This document shows positions 8,809 to 20,572 of a DNA stretch of 62,976 bases, piece after piece (within the stretch, counting starts at the first letter, position 1; each line of letters starts with the position of its first letter). The notes below the pieces were generated by a model that did no database searches, had not been told where the DNA came from, and worked only from the letters and a program-made list of their open reading frames with translations. The position numbers and the translations under genes were made by a program. Where the stretch lies: assembly GCA_001464865.1 (NCBI GenBank), contig LNEG01000097.1, forward strand, positions 1 to 62,976, written 5' to 3'. This DNA is from Burkholderiales bacterium Ga0074133. GTDB taxonomy: Bacteria; Pseudomonadota; Gammaproteobacteria; Burkholderiales; Burkholderiaceae_C.

Positions 8809-10547
8809 ACGGCCATGCGGCCCTTCAAGTGGGCCAGTATGTCTGCCGTGGCCACCTTGGTGGCTGCGGCGTCGCGACGGTTCTGGTACTCGACCATGCC
8901 TTCCTTCAGGCTCTTGTCGCCAATCGTCACGCGATGCGGTACGCCAATGAGCTCCCAGTCGGCAAACATGGCGCCGGGGCGCTCGCCGCGGTCGTCGAGG
9001 ATCACGTCCACACCGGCTGCCATCAGGTCGGCATACAGCGACTCGGCAGTCGCCTTGACGGCTTCGCTGCGGTCCATGCCGACGGGGCAGATGACCACGG
9101 TGAAGGGTGCAATCGCGTCGGGCCAGATGATGCCGCGCTCATCGTGGTTCTGCTCGATGGCAGCGGCAGGCAGGCGCGTGACGCCAATGCCGTAGCAACC
9201 CATTTCCAGCGGCTGGGGCTTGCCGTTTTCATCGAGGAAGGTGGCGTTCATGGCGCGGCTGTACTTGGTGCCCAGATAGAACACATGGCCCACTTCGATG
9301 CCGCGTTCGATGGCAAGTTCACCCTGTCCATCGGGAGATTTGTCGCCCGCCACCACATTGCGCAGGTCTGCCACAGCATCCGGCTCGGGCAGGTCGCGGC
9401 CCCAGTTCACGCCAGTGATATGGAAATCGGGCTCGTTGGCACCGCAGATCCAGTCGGCCATCAGGGCGACTTCGCGGTCGGCCACGATCTTCAAGGGCTT
9501 TTTCAGACCGATAGGACCCAGGTAGCCCGGTTTGCATCCGAAGTGCTCATCGATTTCACCCAGCGTGGCAAACCGGAACCCGGCGAGGCCCGGCACCTTG
9601 GATACCTTGATCTCGTTCATGTCGTGATCGCCGCGCAGCAGCAGGAGCCACACCTGGGTCTTGACGATCTCGCCAGCTTCGCTGGTTTCGTCCGTGGCCA
9701 GTACCAGCGACTTGACGGTGGTGTGGAGCGGCACGCCCAGCAGCTCCGCCACATCCGCGCAGGTGCTCTTGCCGGGCGTTGTTGTTTTGGTCATGGCCTG
9801 GCTGGCGCCGCCGCGCGGCCCGGCCGGTGCCAGCGCCTCTGCCTTTTCCATGTTGGCCGCGTAGTCGCTTTGCGGGCAGTAGACGATGGCGTCTTCGCCG
9901 GTAGCGGCGATTACCTGGAACTCCTCACTCAGGTCGCCGCCGATGGCGCCACTGTCGGCGGCCACTGCGCGGTAGGTCAGCCCGAAGCGGTCGAAGATCT
10001 GCCGGTAGGCCTTGGCCATGACCTGGTAGCTGGCCTTGGCGGCCACCTGGTCGCGGTCAAAGCTGTAGGCGTCCTTCATGATGAACTCGCGGCCACGCAT
10101 CAGGCCAAAGCGCGGGCGGCGCTCATCGCGGAACTTGGTCTGGATCTGGTAGAAGTTCTTGGGCAGCTGCTTGTAGCTGCGCAGTTCCTGCCGTGCGATG
10201 TCAGTGATCACTTCTTCACTGGTGGGCTGCACGACGAAATCCCGGCCATGGCGGTCCTGGATTCGGAGCAGTTCAGGGCCCATCTTGTCGAAGCGGCCGG
10301 TTTCCTGCCACAGCTCGGCCGGCTGCACCACAGGCATGGTCAGCTCCACGGCGCCGGCCCGATTCATTTCTTCACGCACGATGGCTTCGACCTTGCGGAT
10401 CACCCGCAGGCCCATGGGCATGTAGTTGTAGATGCCAGCGCCCAGTTTCTTGATCAGGCCGGCCCGCATCATGAGCTTGTGGCTCACGACTTCGGCGTCA
10501 GCCGGAGCTTCCTTCAGGGTGGAAATAAAGAATTGGGAGGCTTTCAT
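8805..10547 (-). CDS. proS: Prolyl-tRNA synthetase
   Basis: Class II aminoacyl-tRNA synthetase charging tRNA(Pro). The 580-residue protein is the bacterial type with an editing (INS/YbaK-like) insertion between class II motifs 2 and 3. Visible: start [15 protein letters not shown], motif-1 region [13 protein letters not shown], motif 2 [21 protein letters not shown], the insertion with [15 protein letters not shown], and motif 3 [16 protein letters not shown]-terminal anticodon domain ends KGRMAV. It is divergent from rppH and shares a transcript with the lytic transglycosylase downstream. Confidence 0.97.
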   Translation of the reverse strand: MKASQFFISTLKEAPADAEVVSHKLMMRAGLIKKLGAGIYNYMPMGLRVIRKVEAIVREEMNRAGAVELTMPVVQPAELWQETGRFDKMGPELLRIQDRHGRDFVVQPTSEEVITDIARQELRSYKQLPKNFYQIQTKFRDERRPRFGLMRGREFIMKDAYSFDRDQVAAKASYQVMAKAYRQIFDRFGLTYRAVAADSGAIGGDLSEEFQVIAATGEDAIVYCPQSDYAANMEKAEALAPAGPRGGASQAMTKTTTPGKSTCADVAELLGVPLHTTVKSLVLATDETSEAGEIVKTQVWLLLLRGDHDMNEIKVSKVPGLAGFRFATLGEIDEHFGCKPGYLGPIGLKKPLKIVADREVALMADWICGANEPDFHITGVNWGRDLPEPDAVADLRNVVAGDKSPDGQGELAIERGIEVGHVFYLGTKYSRAMNATFLDENGKPQPLEMGCYGIGVTRLPAAAIEQNHDERGIIWPDAIAPFTVVICPVGMDRSEAVKATAESLYADLMAAGVDVILDDRGERPGAMFADWELIGVPHRVTIGDKSLKEGMVEYQNRRDAAATKVATADILAHLKGRMAV

Positions 10548-10581
10548 CGGCGGCGGGTTCGGGCAGAACGAAGCGGTCCAC

Positions 10582-10609
10582 TTGCCGCGCGCTGGGCGCC
10601 GTGCATAAT
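10582..10609 (+). promoter_or_regulatory. Candidate promoter of rppH
   Basis: TTGCCG (10582-10587), 16-bp spacer, CATAAT (10604-10609), lying between the divergent proS and rppH starts. Confidence 0.45.
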
Positions 10610-10639
10610 GGACGCAGTTTAAAAATTTGGGGTTTGATT

Positions 10640-11308
10640 ATGCTTGACCGGGACGGCTTTCGGCCGAACGTCGGCATCATCCTGCTCAACCAGAAGAACC
10701 AGGTGTTCTGGGGCAAGCGCATACGCACCCACAGCTGGCAGTTCCCGCAGGGTGGCATTGACCGGGGTGAAACCCCCGAGCAGGCCATGTTCCGCGAGTT
10801 GCACGAAGAGGTGGGATTATTGCCCAACCACGTTCGCGTGGTGGCCCGAACCCGTGACTGGTTGCGCTATGAGGTGCCAGACCGGTACATCCGCCGCGAT
10901 GCCCGCGGCCACTACAAGGGCCAGAAACAGATCTGGTATCTGCTGCAGCTGGTCGGCCACGACTGGGACCTGAACCTACGCGCCACCAATCATCCGGAAT
11001 TCGACGCCTGGCGCTGGAATGACTACTGGGTGCCACTGGACGTGGTGGTGGAGTTCAAGCGCGGCGTCTATGAAATGGCGCTGACCGAACTGGCCCGCTA
11101 TCTGCCGCGCCACGAACAACGCAACCGCTACCTGCGCAGCGGCATGCGCACGCGCGAAGGCGAGCACGCGGGCGCGATGTTCCGTTCGGGTTCGATGCTG
11201 GTGAACCCGGGCATGGAACTGCCGCCGGGTGCCAGCTTTGATCCAGATCCGCAGACCAGCATTCCGGGTGAACTGGACGCCATCCCCAGTACGACCGATC
11301 CTCGCTGA
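10640..11308 (+). CDS. rppH: RNA pyrophosphohydrolase (Nudix)
   Basis: Removes pyrophosphate from 5'-triphosphate RNA, starting mRNA decay. The 222-residue protein has the Nudix box [20 protein letters not shown] continuing VGL, and the RppH hallmark start [15 protein letters not shown] followed by [16 protein letters not shown]. About 60 residues of low-complexity C-terminal tail follow the catalytic domain, which is longer than in E. coli (176 aa) but common in Burkholderiales. The ATG at 10640 is the conserved start. Often found next to proS in betaproteobacteria. Confidence 0.95.
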   Translation: MLDRDGFRPNVGIILLNQKNQVFWGKRIRTHSWQFPQGGIDRGETPEQAMFRELHEEVGLLPNHVRVVARTRDWLRYEVPDRYIRRDARGHYKGQKQIWYLLQLVGHDWDLNLRATNHPEFDAWRWNDYWVPLDVVVEFKRGVYEMALTELARYLPRHEQRNRYLRSGMRTREGEHAGAMFRSGSMLVNPGMELPPGASFDPDPQTSIPGELDAIPSTTDPR

Positions 11309-11488
11309 AAGCCGCCTTATCTGCGCCGGGGCAGCGGGGGTTCAATCAGCAGACCGCTGAGCGCAAAAGCACATGGCGGGTGGTGGCTCCTGACCGCAAT
11401 ACCCTCACTGCTGGTCGGCGAAAGCCAAACACCGGGTTCAATGCGCGGTCAGCTTTTGGCAGAGCTGACGCACAGGGGTATCGGGCAG

Positions 11489-12643
11489 TCAGGCGCCCGC
11501 CCAACCAGCGGCCAAGACCATGTTGTCGCGGTGCACCATTTCCGGCTCTGCCGCGTACCCTAGCAAACGCTCAAATTCAGCGGATGGCTTGCGGCACAAC
11601 AGCCGCGCTTCGGCCGCGGCGTAGTTGGCCAGCCCCCGTGCAATCTCTACCCCGGTGGCGTCGCGTACCGCAATGACATCGCCGCGCGAGAAATCCCCTT
11701 CCACCGCGGTCATGCCGATCGGGAGCAGGCTTTTGCCCTCGTCGCGCACCTTGGCAGCAGCGCCCGCATCAACCACTACAGCCCCCCGCAGCTGTAAATG
11801 ATCAGCCATCCACTGCTTGCGAGCCTGCTGTTTCTGAGTCTGGGCCACCAGCAGCGTACCCAGCGATTCACCACCTGAAAGGCGTACGAGCACGTCCGGC
11901 TCACGACCCCAGGCAATGACGGTGGATGCCCCGGACCCAGCTGCGCGCTTTGCAGCCAGGATCTTGGTAATCATCCCGCCCTTGCCAATGCTGGAACCTG
12001 CACCACCGGCCATGGCCTCGAGGGCAGGATCGCCCGCCTTGGCTTCGTGCACAAACTGCGCCGCCGGATCGCGCCGGGGGTCTGCGGTGTAGAGACCTTT
12101 CTGATCCGTCAAAATGATCAGGGCGTCAGCCTCTACAAGATTGGCAACGAGCGCTCCAAGGGTGTCGTTGTCGCCGAATTTGATCTCGTCGTTGACGACC
12201 GTATCGTTTTCGTTGATGACAGGCACCACACCCAACCGCAGCAGCGTCACGAGCGTCGAGCGGGCGTTGAGGTAACGCTCACGGTCTGCCAGGTCGGCGT
12301 GGGTCAGCAGCACCTGCGCGCTGCCCATGCCCTGCTCACGCAACTTGGTTTCGTACATCTGGGCGAGGCCCATCTGGCCTACGGCAGCGGCGGCCTGCAG
12401 CTCGTGCACTTCGTGTGGCCGGGTTGTCCAGCCCAGGCGCTTCATGCCCTCGGCAATCGCACCGCTGGACACCATGACCACCTCGCGCGGGGCGCCGCCG
12501 CCGTCGCCGCGCACCAGCGCGGCCAGCTGCCGGCTCCACTCGCCGATGGCCGTCTCGTCGAGGCCGCGCCCTTCATTGGTCACAAGACTGGAGCCCACCT
12601 TCACCACAATGCGGCGGGCATCTCGCAAAACGCTGGAAGCCAT
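11489..12643 (-). CDS. proB: Glutamate 5-kinase
   Basis: First step of proline synthesis, phosphorylating glutamate. At 384 residues it has the amino-acid kinase domain ([39 protein letters not shown] cut by the family's conserved NDx[16 protein letters not shown]) and a C-terminal PUA domain ([20 protein letters not shown]). Start taken at [11 protein letters not shown], 12643; an open frame runs 14 codons further but into the repeat-flanked gap. It follows obgE on the same strand with repeat copy c in between. No gene lies in the 180 bp between its stop and that of rppH. Confidence 0.96.
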   Translation of the reverse strand: MASSVLRDARRIVVKVGSSLVTNEGRGLDETAIGEWSRQLAALVRGDGGGAPREVVMVSSGAIAEGMKRLGWTTRPHEVHELQAAAAVGQMGLAQMYETKLREQGMGSAQVLLTHADLADRERYLNARSTLVTLLRLGVVPVINENDTVVNDEIKFGDNDTLGALVANLVEADALIILTDQKGLYTADPRRDPAAQFVHEAKAGDPALEAMAGGAGSSIGKGGMITKILAAKRAAGSGASTVIAWGREPDVLVRLSGGESLGTLLVAQTQKQQARKQWMADHLQLRGAVVVDAGAAAKVRDEGKSLLPIGMTAVEGDFSRGDVIAVRDATGVEIARGLANYAAAEARLLCRKPSAEFERLLGYAAEPEMVHRDNMVLAAGWAGA

Positions 12644-12660
12644 TTTTTCAGTGTTTTTGG

Positions 12661-12707
12661 CTGATGGTGCTTTTTGTATATGCACCGTCAGCTATTAAAT
12701 AAATAGC
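12661..12707 (+). repeat. Bipartite hairpin repeat, copy c (proB-obgE gap)
   Basis: First stem CTGATGGTGC / GCACCGTCAG (12661-12670 / 12682-12691), 10 pairs with one G-T wobble and an 11-nt loop. Second stem GCTATT (12691-12696) / AATAGC (12702-12707) with a 5-nt spacer. It is the best-paired copy. Neighbouring genes run on the minus strand, while the repeat keeps the same orientation as copies between plus-strand genes. Confidence 0.75.
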
Positions 12708-12741
12708 AAATGCCGCGATTGGGACAGAGACCGGCACCATA

Positions 12742-14266
<1,525 letters not shown>

Positions 14267-14282
14267 GACTCAGCTCCTTCGA

Positions 14283-14594
14283 TTAAGCAGCAATCGCACC
14301 GATTTGCAGCTCAGTGAACTGCTGGCGATGGCCTTGGCGTTTTTGATAGTGCTTGCGACGGCGCATCTTGAAGATGTGCACCTTGTCGTGCTTGCCGTGG
14401 GCCACGACAGTGGCTTTCACGGTTGCGCCGGACACCAGGGGCGTACCAACCTTCAGTTCAGCGCCGTTGCCGACAGCCAGAACCTGGTCGATCACAATTT
14501 CCTGGCCTACGTCCGCAGCAATCTGTTCTACTTTAATTTTTTCGCCGGAAGCAACGCGATACTGCTTGCCGCCGGTTTTTATGACCGCGTACAT
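14283..14594 (-). CDS. rplU: 50S ribosomal protein L21
   Basis: 103 residues, the normal L21 length, starting [15 protein letters not shown] at 14594 and ending with the basic segment [16 protein letters not shown]. The frame is open for 16 further codons, but the family start is clear. First gene of the rplU-rpmA operon, divergent from ispB, the usual arrangement in proteobacteria. Confidence 0.98.
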   Translation of the reverse strand: MYAVIKTGGKQYRVASGEKIKVEQIAADVGQEIVIDQVLAVGNGAELKVGTPLVSGATVKATVVAHGKHDKVHIFKMRRRKHYQKRQGHRQQFTELQIGAIAA

Positions 14595-14643
14595 GTTGAC
14601 CTCTTGATATGAGTTCCGCAGACGGATTTCTGCAGAGCCCAAG

Positions 14644-14649
14644 AGTATA
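14644..14649 (-). promoter_or_regulatory. Candidate -10 element of rplU
   Basis: TATACT on the minus strand about 50 bp before the rplU start. The -35 region is weak. Confidence 0.4.
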
Positions 14650-14735
14650 ACCTACCGTGTCTCGCCTGCCTAGCCGCGCTGCCGAGCTTCACGGAGCGGC
14701 CGACAGCGAAAGCCAGGCGCAAGGTGCTGCGTTCC

Positions 14736-14741
14736 TATAAT
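14736..14741 (+). promoter_or_regulatory. Candidate -10 element of ispB
   Basis: A perfect TATAAT 25 bp before the ispB start; no convincing -35 hexamer. It faces away from the rplU promoter in the 172-bp divergent gap. Confidence 0.45.
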
Positions 14742-14766
14742 TACGCATCTTTTCGCGACCACGACC

Positions 14767-15750
14767 TTGACCGCACATACCGCCCCAGCCGCCTCGCCCC
14801 TTCTGCTCGTCGCCAGCGACATGCTGGAGGTCGACAAGGTCATCAGTCAACGCCTGACATCCAGCGTGCCCCTCGTGGCGCAGATATCCCAGTACATCAT
14901 CGCCGCGGGGGGCAAACGCCTTCGCCCTGCTCTGCTGCTCATGGTGTGCGGGGCACTGGGCTATGGCGGCACCCATCGCTTCAGCCTGGCTGCAGTGGTA
15001 GAACTGATCCACACTGCGACGCTGCTGCACGACGACGTGGTCGACGCATCCACCCTCCGCAGGGGCCGTCCAACGGCCAATGAGACCTTCGGAAATCCGG
15101 CAAGCGTCCTGGTCGGCGACTTCTTGCACACCCGGTCTTTCCAGATGATGGTAGAGGCAGGAAGCATGCGGATCATGGAGATCCTCTCGGAAGCAACCAA
15201 TGTCATTGCGGAGGGGGAAGTTCTCCAACTGATGAACATGCATGATGCTTCATTGGACGAAGAAGGCTACTTGAGGGTTATCCGCTCCAAAACCGCGAAG
15301 CTGTTCGAGGCCAGCGCCCGGATCGGAGCGGTGCTTGCAGAAAGCACCCCCGCCACTGAACAGGCCTGCGCGACCTACGGACAGGCTCTGGGAACCGCTT
15401 TCCAGATCATCGACGATGTGCTGGACTACGACGGTGACGCGGCCGAAATGGGCAAAAACCTCGGAGACGATCTGCGCGAAGGCAAATCCACGTTACCACT
15501 GATTGCAGCCATCAAGCGCGGAACCGTTCAGCAGGCCGCCACGGTGCGGCGTGCGATTGAAGAGGGCTCGACCGAACAGCTCGCCGACATCATTGCGATC
15601 GTCAAGGACACCGGGGCACTTGGCGTAGCGCGGGATGCCGCCATCGCGGAAGCCCGCCGTGCTGTTTCAGCAGCGCAATTGCTGCCTGCGAATCCATATT
15701 CGGGGGCCTTGCTAGAATTGGCATCACAATTGCTGGCTAGGCGCATGTAA
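14767..15750 (+). CDS. ispB: Octaprenyl/polyprenyl diphosphate synthase
   Basis: Makes the side chain of ubiquinone by sequential condensation of IPP. The 327-residue protein carries the two aspartate-rich motifs of all-trans prenyl synthases: LLHDDVVDAS with the following RRGRPTAN, and QIIDDVLDYDGD, plus GGKRLRPALL near the N-terminus. The start is a TTG (14767) giving MTAHTAPAA; the first ATG is at 14821 (MLEVDKVI), which would still leave the domain intact. TTG is preferred because the TATAAT at 14736 sits just upstream. The chain length (C40) is inferred from the family. Confidence 0.93.
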   Translation: MTAHTAPAASPLLLVASDMLEVDKVISQRLTSSVPLVAQISQYIIAAGGKRLRPALLLMVCGALGYGGTHRFSLAAVVELIHTATLLHDDVVDASTLRRGRPTANETFGNPASVLVGDFLHTRSFQMMVEAGSMRIMEILSEATNVIAEGEVLQLMNMHDASLDEEGYLRVIRSKTAKLFEASARIGAVLAESTPATEQACATYGQALGTAFQIIDDVLDYDGDAAEMGKNLGDDLREGKSTLPLIAAIKRGTVQQAATVRRAIEEGSTEQLADIIAIVKDTGALGVARDAAIAEARRAVSAAQLLPANPYSGALLELASQLLARRM

Positions 15751-15790
15751 GTTGGAAACCCAACCCGGCCCGTGGCAGACGGCCCGCAAG

Positions 15791-15867
15791 CGGGGTGTAG
15801 CTTAGCCTGGTAGAGCGCTACGTTCGGGACGTAGAGGCCGGAGGTTCGAATCCTCTCACCCCGACCA
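15791..15867 (+). tRNA. tRNA-Pro (CGG)
   Basis: 77-nt cloverleaf with acceptor stem CGGGGTG / CACCCCG, D-arm TAGCTTAGCCTGGTAGAGC, anticodon stem CTACG / CGTAG around the loop TTCGGGA (anticodon CGG, reading CCG), T-arm with GGTTCGAATCC, and an encoded CCA end. Lies between ispB and pilB. Confidence 0.96.
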
Positions 15868-15994
15868 GCTAATCAGATGCGCGCCATGCGCGGACAGTCA
15901 CAGGGCTGTTGTGAATATCCATCGCTGTACAGGCTGTGGGTGATCGGCGATGATAGGATGGTTTCTTTTCCCAACCTCACACATCCCCGGTTAC

Positions 15995-17734
15995 ATGGCC
16001 GCTGTCGATACTGCCTCCAAAGAAGTCTCCGCGGTCGCGCTTCCCGGTCTGGGGAGGGCTCTCATATCCGCGGGCAAGCTGACGCAGAAGTCAGCAGAGG
16101 ATATTTACAAAAAATCACAGATTGCCCGGACCAGTTTTATTGGCGAGTTGACGGGCTCGGGCGCCGTTTCTGCAGCGGATCTCGCACACACGGTTTCGGC
16201 CGTTTTCGGCGCTCCATTGCTCGACCTGGAGGCGATCGACCCCCTGCGGCTGCCCAAGGAACTGCTGGATCCAAAGATTTGCCAGGCCTATCGCGTAATC
16301 GTCCTCAGCAAGCGGAATAATCGTCTTATTGTGGCAACGGCTGATCCGACGGATCAGGAAGCAGCCGAGAAAATAAAATTCACCACCCAGATGGGTGTGG
16401 ACTGGATTATCGCCGAGTACGACAAGTTGAGTCGCCTGGTGGATGCATCCACCAAGTCGGTTGCCGAGTCGATGGACGGTATCACATCGTCCAGCGCTGA
16501 TTTTGAGTTTGACGATGTACCCGTAGAAGACGCGCCGGAAAACAACGATGCAGGCGCAACAGATGTCGAAGATGCGCCAGTCGTCAAATTTCTCCACAAG
16601 ATGCTCCTAGATGCGTTCAACATGCGGGCGTCGGATCTGCATTTTGAACCTTACGAACACCAGTACCGGGTCCGCTTTCGCATCGACGGAGAATTACGTG
16701 AAATCGCCTCCCCACCGGTAGCCATTAAAGACAAGCTGGCATCACGGATCAAGGTCATTTCACGGCTGGATATCTCAGAAAAGCGCGTCCCGCAAGACGG
16801 GCGGATGAAACTCAAAGTCGGTCCTGACCGGGTCATTGATTTTCGGGTTAGCACGTTACCCACTTTGTTTGGCGAAAAAATCGTCATCCGGATTCTTGAT
16901 CCCAGCAGCGCAAAGCTCGGTATTGATGCGCTCGGTTACGAGCCTGTGGAGAAAGAGCGACTGCTGCAAGCCATCAGTCGTCCTTACGGCATGATTCTTG
17001 TTACTGGACCTACTGGGTCCGGCAAAACAGTGTCGCTTTACACCTGCTTGAATCTACTGAACAAGCCAGGTGTAAATATTGCAACTGCTGAAGATCCATC
17101 GGAAATCAACCTTCCGGGGGTAAACCAGGTAAACGTCAACGAAAAGGCGGGCCTCACTTTCGCAGTGGCACTGAAATCTTTCCTGCGTCAGGATCCAGAC
17201 ATTATCATGGTGGGGGAAATCCGGGATCTGGAAACTGCAGATATCTCCATCAAGGCAGCTCAGACAGGTCACCTTGTGCTGTCGACTCTCCATACGAATG
17301 ACGCCCCGACAACGCTGACGCGGATGCGCAACATGGGTATTGCGCCGTTCAACATCGCATCAAGCGTCATCCTGATTACAGCCCAACGCCTTGCCAGAAG
17401 GTTGTGCCCGGCGTGCAAGACACCCGCGGACATTCCGCATGAGACGCTACTGGAAGCTGGTTATCCCGAGCACGATCTTGACGGGACATGGGTGACGTAC
17501 AGGCCCGTCGGATGTTCAGCATGTAACAACGGTTATAAGGGCCGCTTGGGCATTTATCAGGTCATGCCAATCTCGGAAGAAATTCAACGCATCATTTTGC
17601 GCGACGGCAGTGCACTGGAAATCGCTGAGCAGGCGAAATCTGAGGGTGTGCGGTCACTTCGGGACGCGGGACTGCACAAGGCGAAACTAGGGTTGACTTC
17701 TCTGGAAGAAGTGCTCGCGGTTACCAACGAATAG
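15995..17734 (+). CDS. pilB: Type IV pilus assembly ATPase
   Basis: Cytoplasmic hexameric ATPase powering type IV pilus extension. The 579-residue protein has the N-terminal GspE/MshEN domain (SAGKLTQKSAEDIYKKS), then the secretion ATPase core: FRIDGELREI, Walker A GPTGSGKTVS, Asp box, Walker B with RQDPDIIMVGEIRD, His box LSTLHTND. The tetracysteine zinc motif CPAC...CSAC that separates PilB from the retraction ATPase PilT is present. Start at MAAVDTASKEV (15995). Followed 21 bp later by pilC. GC and codon use look less extreme than in neighbours. Confidence 0.96.
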   Translation: MAAVDTASKEVSAVALPGLGRALISAGKLTQKSAEDIYKKSQIARTSFIGELTGSGAVSAADLAHTVSAVFGAPLLDLEAIDPLRLPKELLDPKICQAYRVIVLSKRNNRLIVATADPTDQEAAEKIKFTTQMGVDWIIAEYDKLSRLVDASTKSVAESMDGITSSSADFEFDDVPVEDAPENNDAGATDVEDAPVVKFLHKMLLDAFNMRASDLHFEPYEHQYRVRFRIDGELREIASPPVAIKDKLASRIKVISRLDISEKRVPQDGRMKLKVGPDRVIDFRVSTLPTLFGEKIVIRILDPSSAKLGIDALGYEPVEKERLLQAISRPYGMILVTGPTGSGKTVSLYTCLNLLNKPGVNIATAEDPSEINLPGVNQVNVNEKAGLTFAVALKSFLRQDPDIIMVGEIRDLETADISIKAAQTGHLVLSTLHTNDAPTTLTRMRNMGIAPFNIASSVILITAQRLARRLCPACKTPADIPHETLLEAGYPEHDLDGTWVTYRPVGCSACNNGYKGRLGIYQVMPISEEIQRIILRDGSALEIAEQAKSEGVRSLRDAGLHKAKLGLTSLEEVLAVTNE

Positions 17735-17755
17735 CGCTTACAAGGGATTATCAGT

Positions 17756-18970
17756 ATGGCGACCGCTGCATCAACCATCAAGGAATTTGTATTTGAGTGG
17801 GAAGGCAAGGACAGGCACGGGAAAGTGGTTCGGGGTGAGACGCGTGCCTCGGGCGAAAACCAGGTCCAAGCAACTTTGCGCAGGCAAGGTGTGTTTCCGA
17901 CAAAGATCAAAAAACGCCGGATGCGTTCGGGCAAGAGGATCAAGCCAAAAGACATCGCTCTTTTCACCCGGCAGCTAGCCACCATGATGAAGGCTGGGGT
18001 ACCGTTGCTCCAGTCATTCGACATTGTGGGACGGGGAAACACGAACGCTAGCGTGACCAAGCTGCTGAACGACATCCGGCAGGACGTGGAAACTGGGACG
18101 TCGCTGAACGCTGCTTTTCGCAAGCATCCGATGTATTTCGATACGCTCTACTGCAATCTGGTAGAGGCCGGCGAAGCAGCAGGTATTCTGGAAGCGTTGC
18201 TGGATCGCCTTGCCACATACATGGAGAAAACCGAGGCGATCAAATCAAAGATTCGCTCTGCCTTGATGTACCCGATATCCGTTGTGATCGTGGCCTTCGT
18301 CGTTGTCGCGGTCATCATGATTTTCGTGATCCCGGCCTTCAAGGAGGTTTTCACATCTTTTGGGGCTGATCTACCCGCTCCCACGTTGTTCGTGATGGCG
18401 ATCAGCGAAACGTTTGTGAAGTGGTGGTGGCTGATCTTCGGGGGAATCGGAGGTGGATTTTATTTTTTCATGCAGGCGTGGCGCCGCAGTGAAAAAATGC
18501 AGAAATTCATGGACCGGTTGTTACTGAAGATTCCTGTTTTCGGCCCGCTGATTGACAAGTCGTGCGTCGCTCGATGGACGCGTACGCTGGCCACGATGTT
18601 TGCTGCCGGGGTGCCACTGGTGGAGGCACTCGATTCGGTGGGGGGCGCCTCGGGCAATTCCGTTTACTCCATTGCGACCGAAAAAATCCAGCAGGAAGTT
18701 TCTACCGGCACCAGCCTCACCGCAGCGATGGGGAACGCGAACGTGTTTCCTTCGATGGTGCTCCAGATGTGTGCCATCGGGGAAGAATCCGGGTCCATCG
18801 ATCACATGTTGGGCAAGGCTGCCGACTTTTACGAAGCGGAGGTGGATGAGATGGTGGCGGGACTGTCCAGCCTTATGGAACCCATCATCATCGTCTTTCT
18901 TGGTACATTGATTGGCGGAATCGTGGTGTCGATGTATCTCCCCATCTTCAAACTCGGCCAAGTTGTCTGA
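17756..18970 (+). CDS. pilC: Type IV pilus inner-membrane platform protein
   Basis: 404 residues with two T2SSF (GspF) repeats, each preceding membrane segments: FTRQLATMMKAGVPLLQSFD and WTRTLATMFAAGVPLVEALD are the paired repeat starts. Three main hydrophobic segments are visible (SVVIVAFVVVAVIMIFVIP; WWWLIFGGIGGGFYFFM; IIIVFLGTLIGGIVVSMYL). It anchors PilB to the pilus base. Its stop TGA shares its last base with the pilD ATG, so the two are coupled. Confidence 0.96.
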   Translation: MATAASTIKEFVFEWEGKDRHGKVVRGETRASGENQVQATLRRQGVFPTKIKKRRMRSGKRIKPKDIALFTRQLATMMKAGVPLLQSFDIVGRGNTNASVTKLLNDIRQDVETGTSLNAAFRKHPMYFDTLYCNLVEAGEAAGILEALLDRLATYMEKTEAIKSKIRSALMYPISVVIVAFVVVAVIMIFVIPAFKEVFTSFGADLPAPTLFVMAISETFVKWWWLIFGGIGGGFYFFMQAWRRSEKMQKFMDRLLLKIPVFGPLIDKSCVARWTRTLATMFAAGVPLVEALDSVGGASGNSVYSIATEKIQQEVSTGTSLTAAMGNANVFPSMVLQMCAIGEESGSIDHMLGKAADFYEAEVDEMVAGLSSLMEPIIIVFLGTLIGGIVVSMYLPIFKLGQVV

Positions 18971-19842
18971 TGGGATTCGAACCGTTGTGGGATGGCGGCA
19001 TTGCCTGCGTCTTCGGATTGTTGATCGGCAGTTTTCTGAACGTGGTCATCTACCGGCTTCCCAAGATGATGGAACGCCAGTGGGCCGCAGAGGCTGCCAG
19101 CTATAGCGCGAGTGTGAGTGGTGAAGAGGTGTCTGCAACTTCTCAGGCAGCTTTCAACCTGCTCAGTCCTCGGTCGCGTTGCCAGGCCTGCGGCCATGTT
19201 GTCCGGTGGTTCGAGAACATTCCTGTCCTGAGCTACATTTTTCTTCGTGGCCGCTGCTCTGCTTGCAACGTTCATCTCAGCTTGCGTTACCCAGTGGTGG
19301 AGCTTTTCACTGGGGCCCTCTTTTTCTACTGCGGCTACCGCTGGGGCCTGAGCCCCGCGGGGCTTGCGTGGTGCGGTTTCTCCGCCGCGTTGGTTGCGCT
19401 GGCGTTCATTGACTGGGACACCACATTTCTTCCAGACGACATCACATTGCCACTGCTTTGGGCCGGGCTGATCGCAGCAGCGATGCAATGGACAAATGTT
19501 CCGTTGCTTGATTCTGTGTTCGGGGCTGCGGCCGGCTATCTTTCACTCTGGCTCGTGTACTGGGGTTTCAAGCTGGTTACGGGCAAGGAAGGAATGGGCT
19601 ATGGCGACTTCAAGCTGTTTGCCGCACTGGGTGCCTGGTTCGGGTGGCAAGCCTTGGTCCCCATCATCCTGATGTCGTCTGTGATTGGCGCCGTCATCGG
19701 TATCGCGATGAAGATATTCAGTGGTCTGCGCGAGGGTGGCTACATTCCGTTTGGACCATTTCTGGTCGGTGCAGGACTCACTGCCATGGTGTTTGGTCCG
19801 CAGGCAATCATCGCCACGGTGTTCAGGCCCTTCGGCCTTTGA
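18970..19842 (+). CDS. pilD: Prepilin leader peptidase / N-methyltransferase
   Basis: Polytopic aspartic protease that cleaves prepilin leaders and methylates the new N-terminus. The 290-residue protein has the conserved start GLLIGSFLNVVIYRLPKMME, the zinc-binding cysteine pairs CQAC...CSAC, and both catalytic aspartates, in FIDWDTTFLPDD and GYGDFKLFAALG. Eight or so membrane segments are visible. Follows pilB and pilC as in Pseudomonas; pilin genes themselves are not in the window. Confidence 0.96.
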   Translation: MGFEPLWDGGIACVFGLLIGSFLNVVIYRLPKMMERQWAAEAASYSASVSGEEVSATSQAAFNLLSPRSRCQACGHVVRWFENIPVLSYIFLRGRCSACNVHLSLRYPVVELFTGALFFYCGYRWGLSPAGLAWCGFSAALVALAFIDWDTTFLPDDITLPLLWAGLIAAAMQWTNVPLLDSVFGAAAGYLSLWLVYWGFKLVTGKEGMGYGDFKLFAALGAWFGWQALVPIILMSSVIGAVIGIAMKIFSGLREGGYIPFGPFLVGAGLTAMVFGPQAIIATVFRPFGL

Positions 19843-19873
19843 AACCAGGTTGACGGTCATCGGCAGGCCCGAA

Positions 19874-20482
19874 ATGCGCGCGGCAAGAATAGGTCTGACA
19901 GGCGGAATTGGCAGCGGTAAAAGTACCGTCGGTCAGCTGCTTTGCGTTGCCGGAGCTGCGCTCGTAGATGCAGACCAGATTGCGCGCGATGTCACAGGGT
20001 CCGGCGGTGCGGCCATCGCCGCCATTCATGCTGCCTTTGGAGCCGACTTCATTGACGCACTCGGCGCACTTGACCGAGAAAAAATGCGTGCGCTCGCGTT
20101 CACTCGTCCCGATGCGCGCTCACGCCTGGAGTCCATCGTCCACCCACTCGTGGGTTTGCAGAGCGAAAAACAGGCCCAAGAGGCAGCAAGCCGTGGATGC
20201 CCGCTCATCGTATTCGACGTGCCTTTGCTGGTGGAATCGGGACGCTGGGCGAGACGACTTGATGCTGTCATCGTGGTGGACTGCGATGCCGATACCCAGG
20301 TGATGCGGGTGATGCAGCGAAACAGCCTTGCTGCGGAAGTGGTACGGAACATCATCGCTTCACAGGCCACAAGGAGCGCGAGACGCGCCGCAGCCGACAT
20401 CCTGGTTGCCAACGGACGCGATCGCTCACTGACGCAACTGGCAGGTGACGTTTCTCAAGTGGCTGCATTGTTCGGGCTATGA
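19874..20482 (+). CDS. coaE: Dephospho-CoA kinase
   Basis: Last step of coenzyme A synthesis. 202 residues; P-loop in RIGLTGGIGSGKSTV, then LVDADQIARDVTG, a lid region and QATRSARRAAADILVAN near the C-terminus, all typical. The start at 19874 puts the P-loop at the usual distance. It lies 31 bp after pilD, the usual gammaproteobacterial and betaproteobacterial order pilD-coaE-zapD-yacG. Confidence 0.95.
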   Translation: MRAARIGLTGGIGSGKSTVGQLLCVAGAALVDADQIARDVTGSGGAAIAAIHAAFGADFIDALGALDREKMRALAFTRPDARSRLESIVHPLVGLQSEKQAQEAASRGCPLIVFDVPLLVESGRWARRLDAVIVVDCDADTQVMRVMQRNSLAAEVVRNIIASQATRSARRAAADILVANGRDRSLTQLAGDVSQVAALFGL

Positions 20483-20572
20483 TGCAGCGGACATCGACGT
20501 GCGAGCTTTTCAAATGACCCGCAGCGCATCACCTGCGTCCGTCAGCCGCCTGAGCCCGAGGAACCCGCCAGC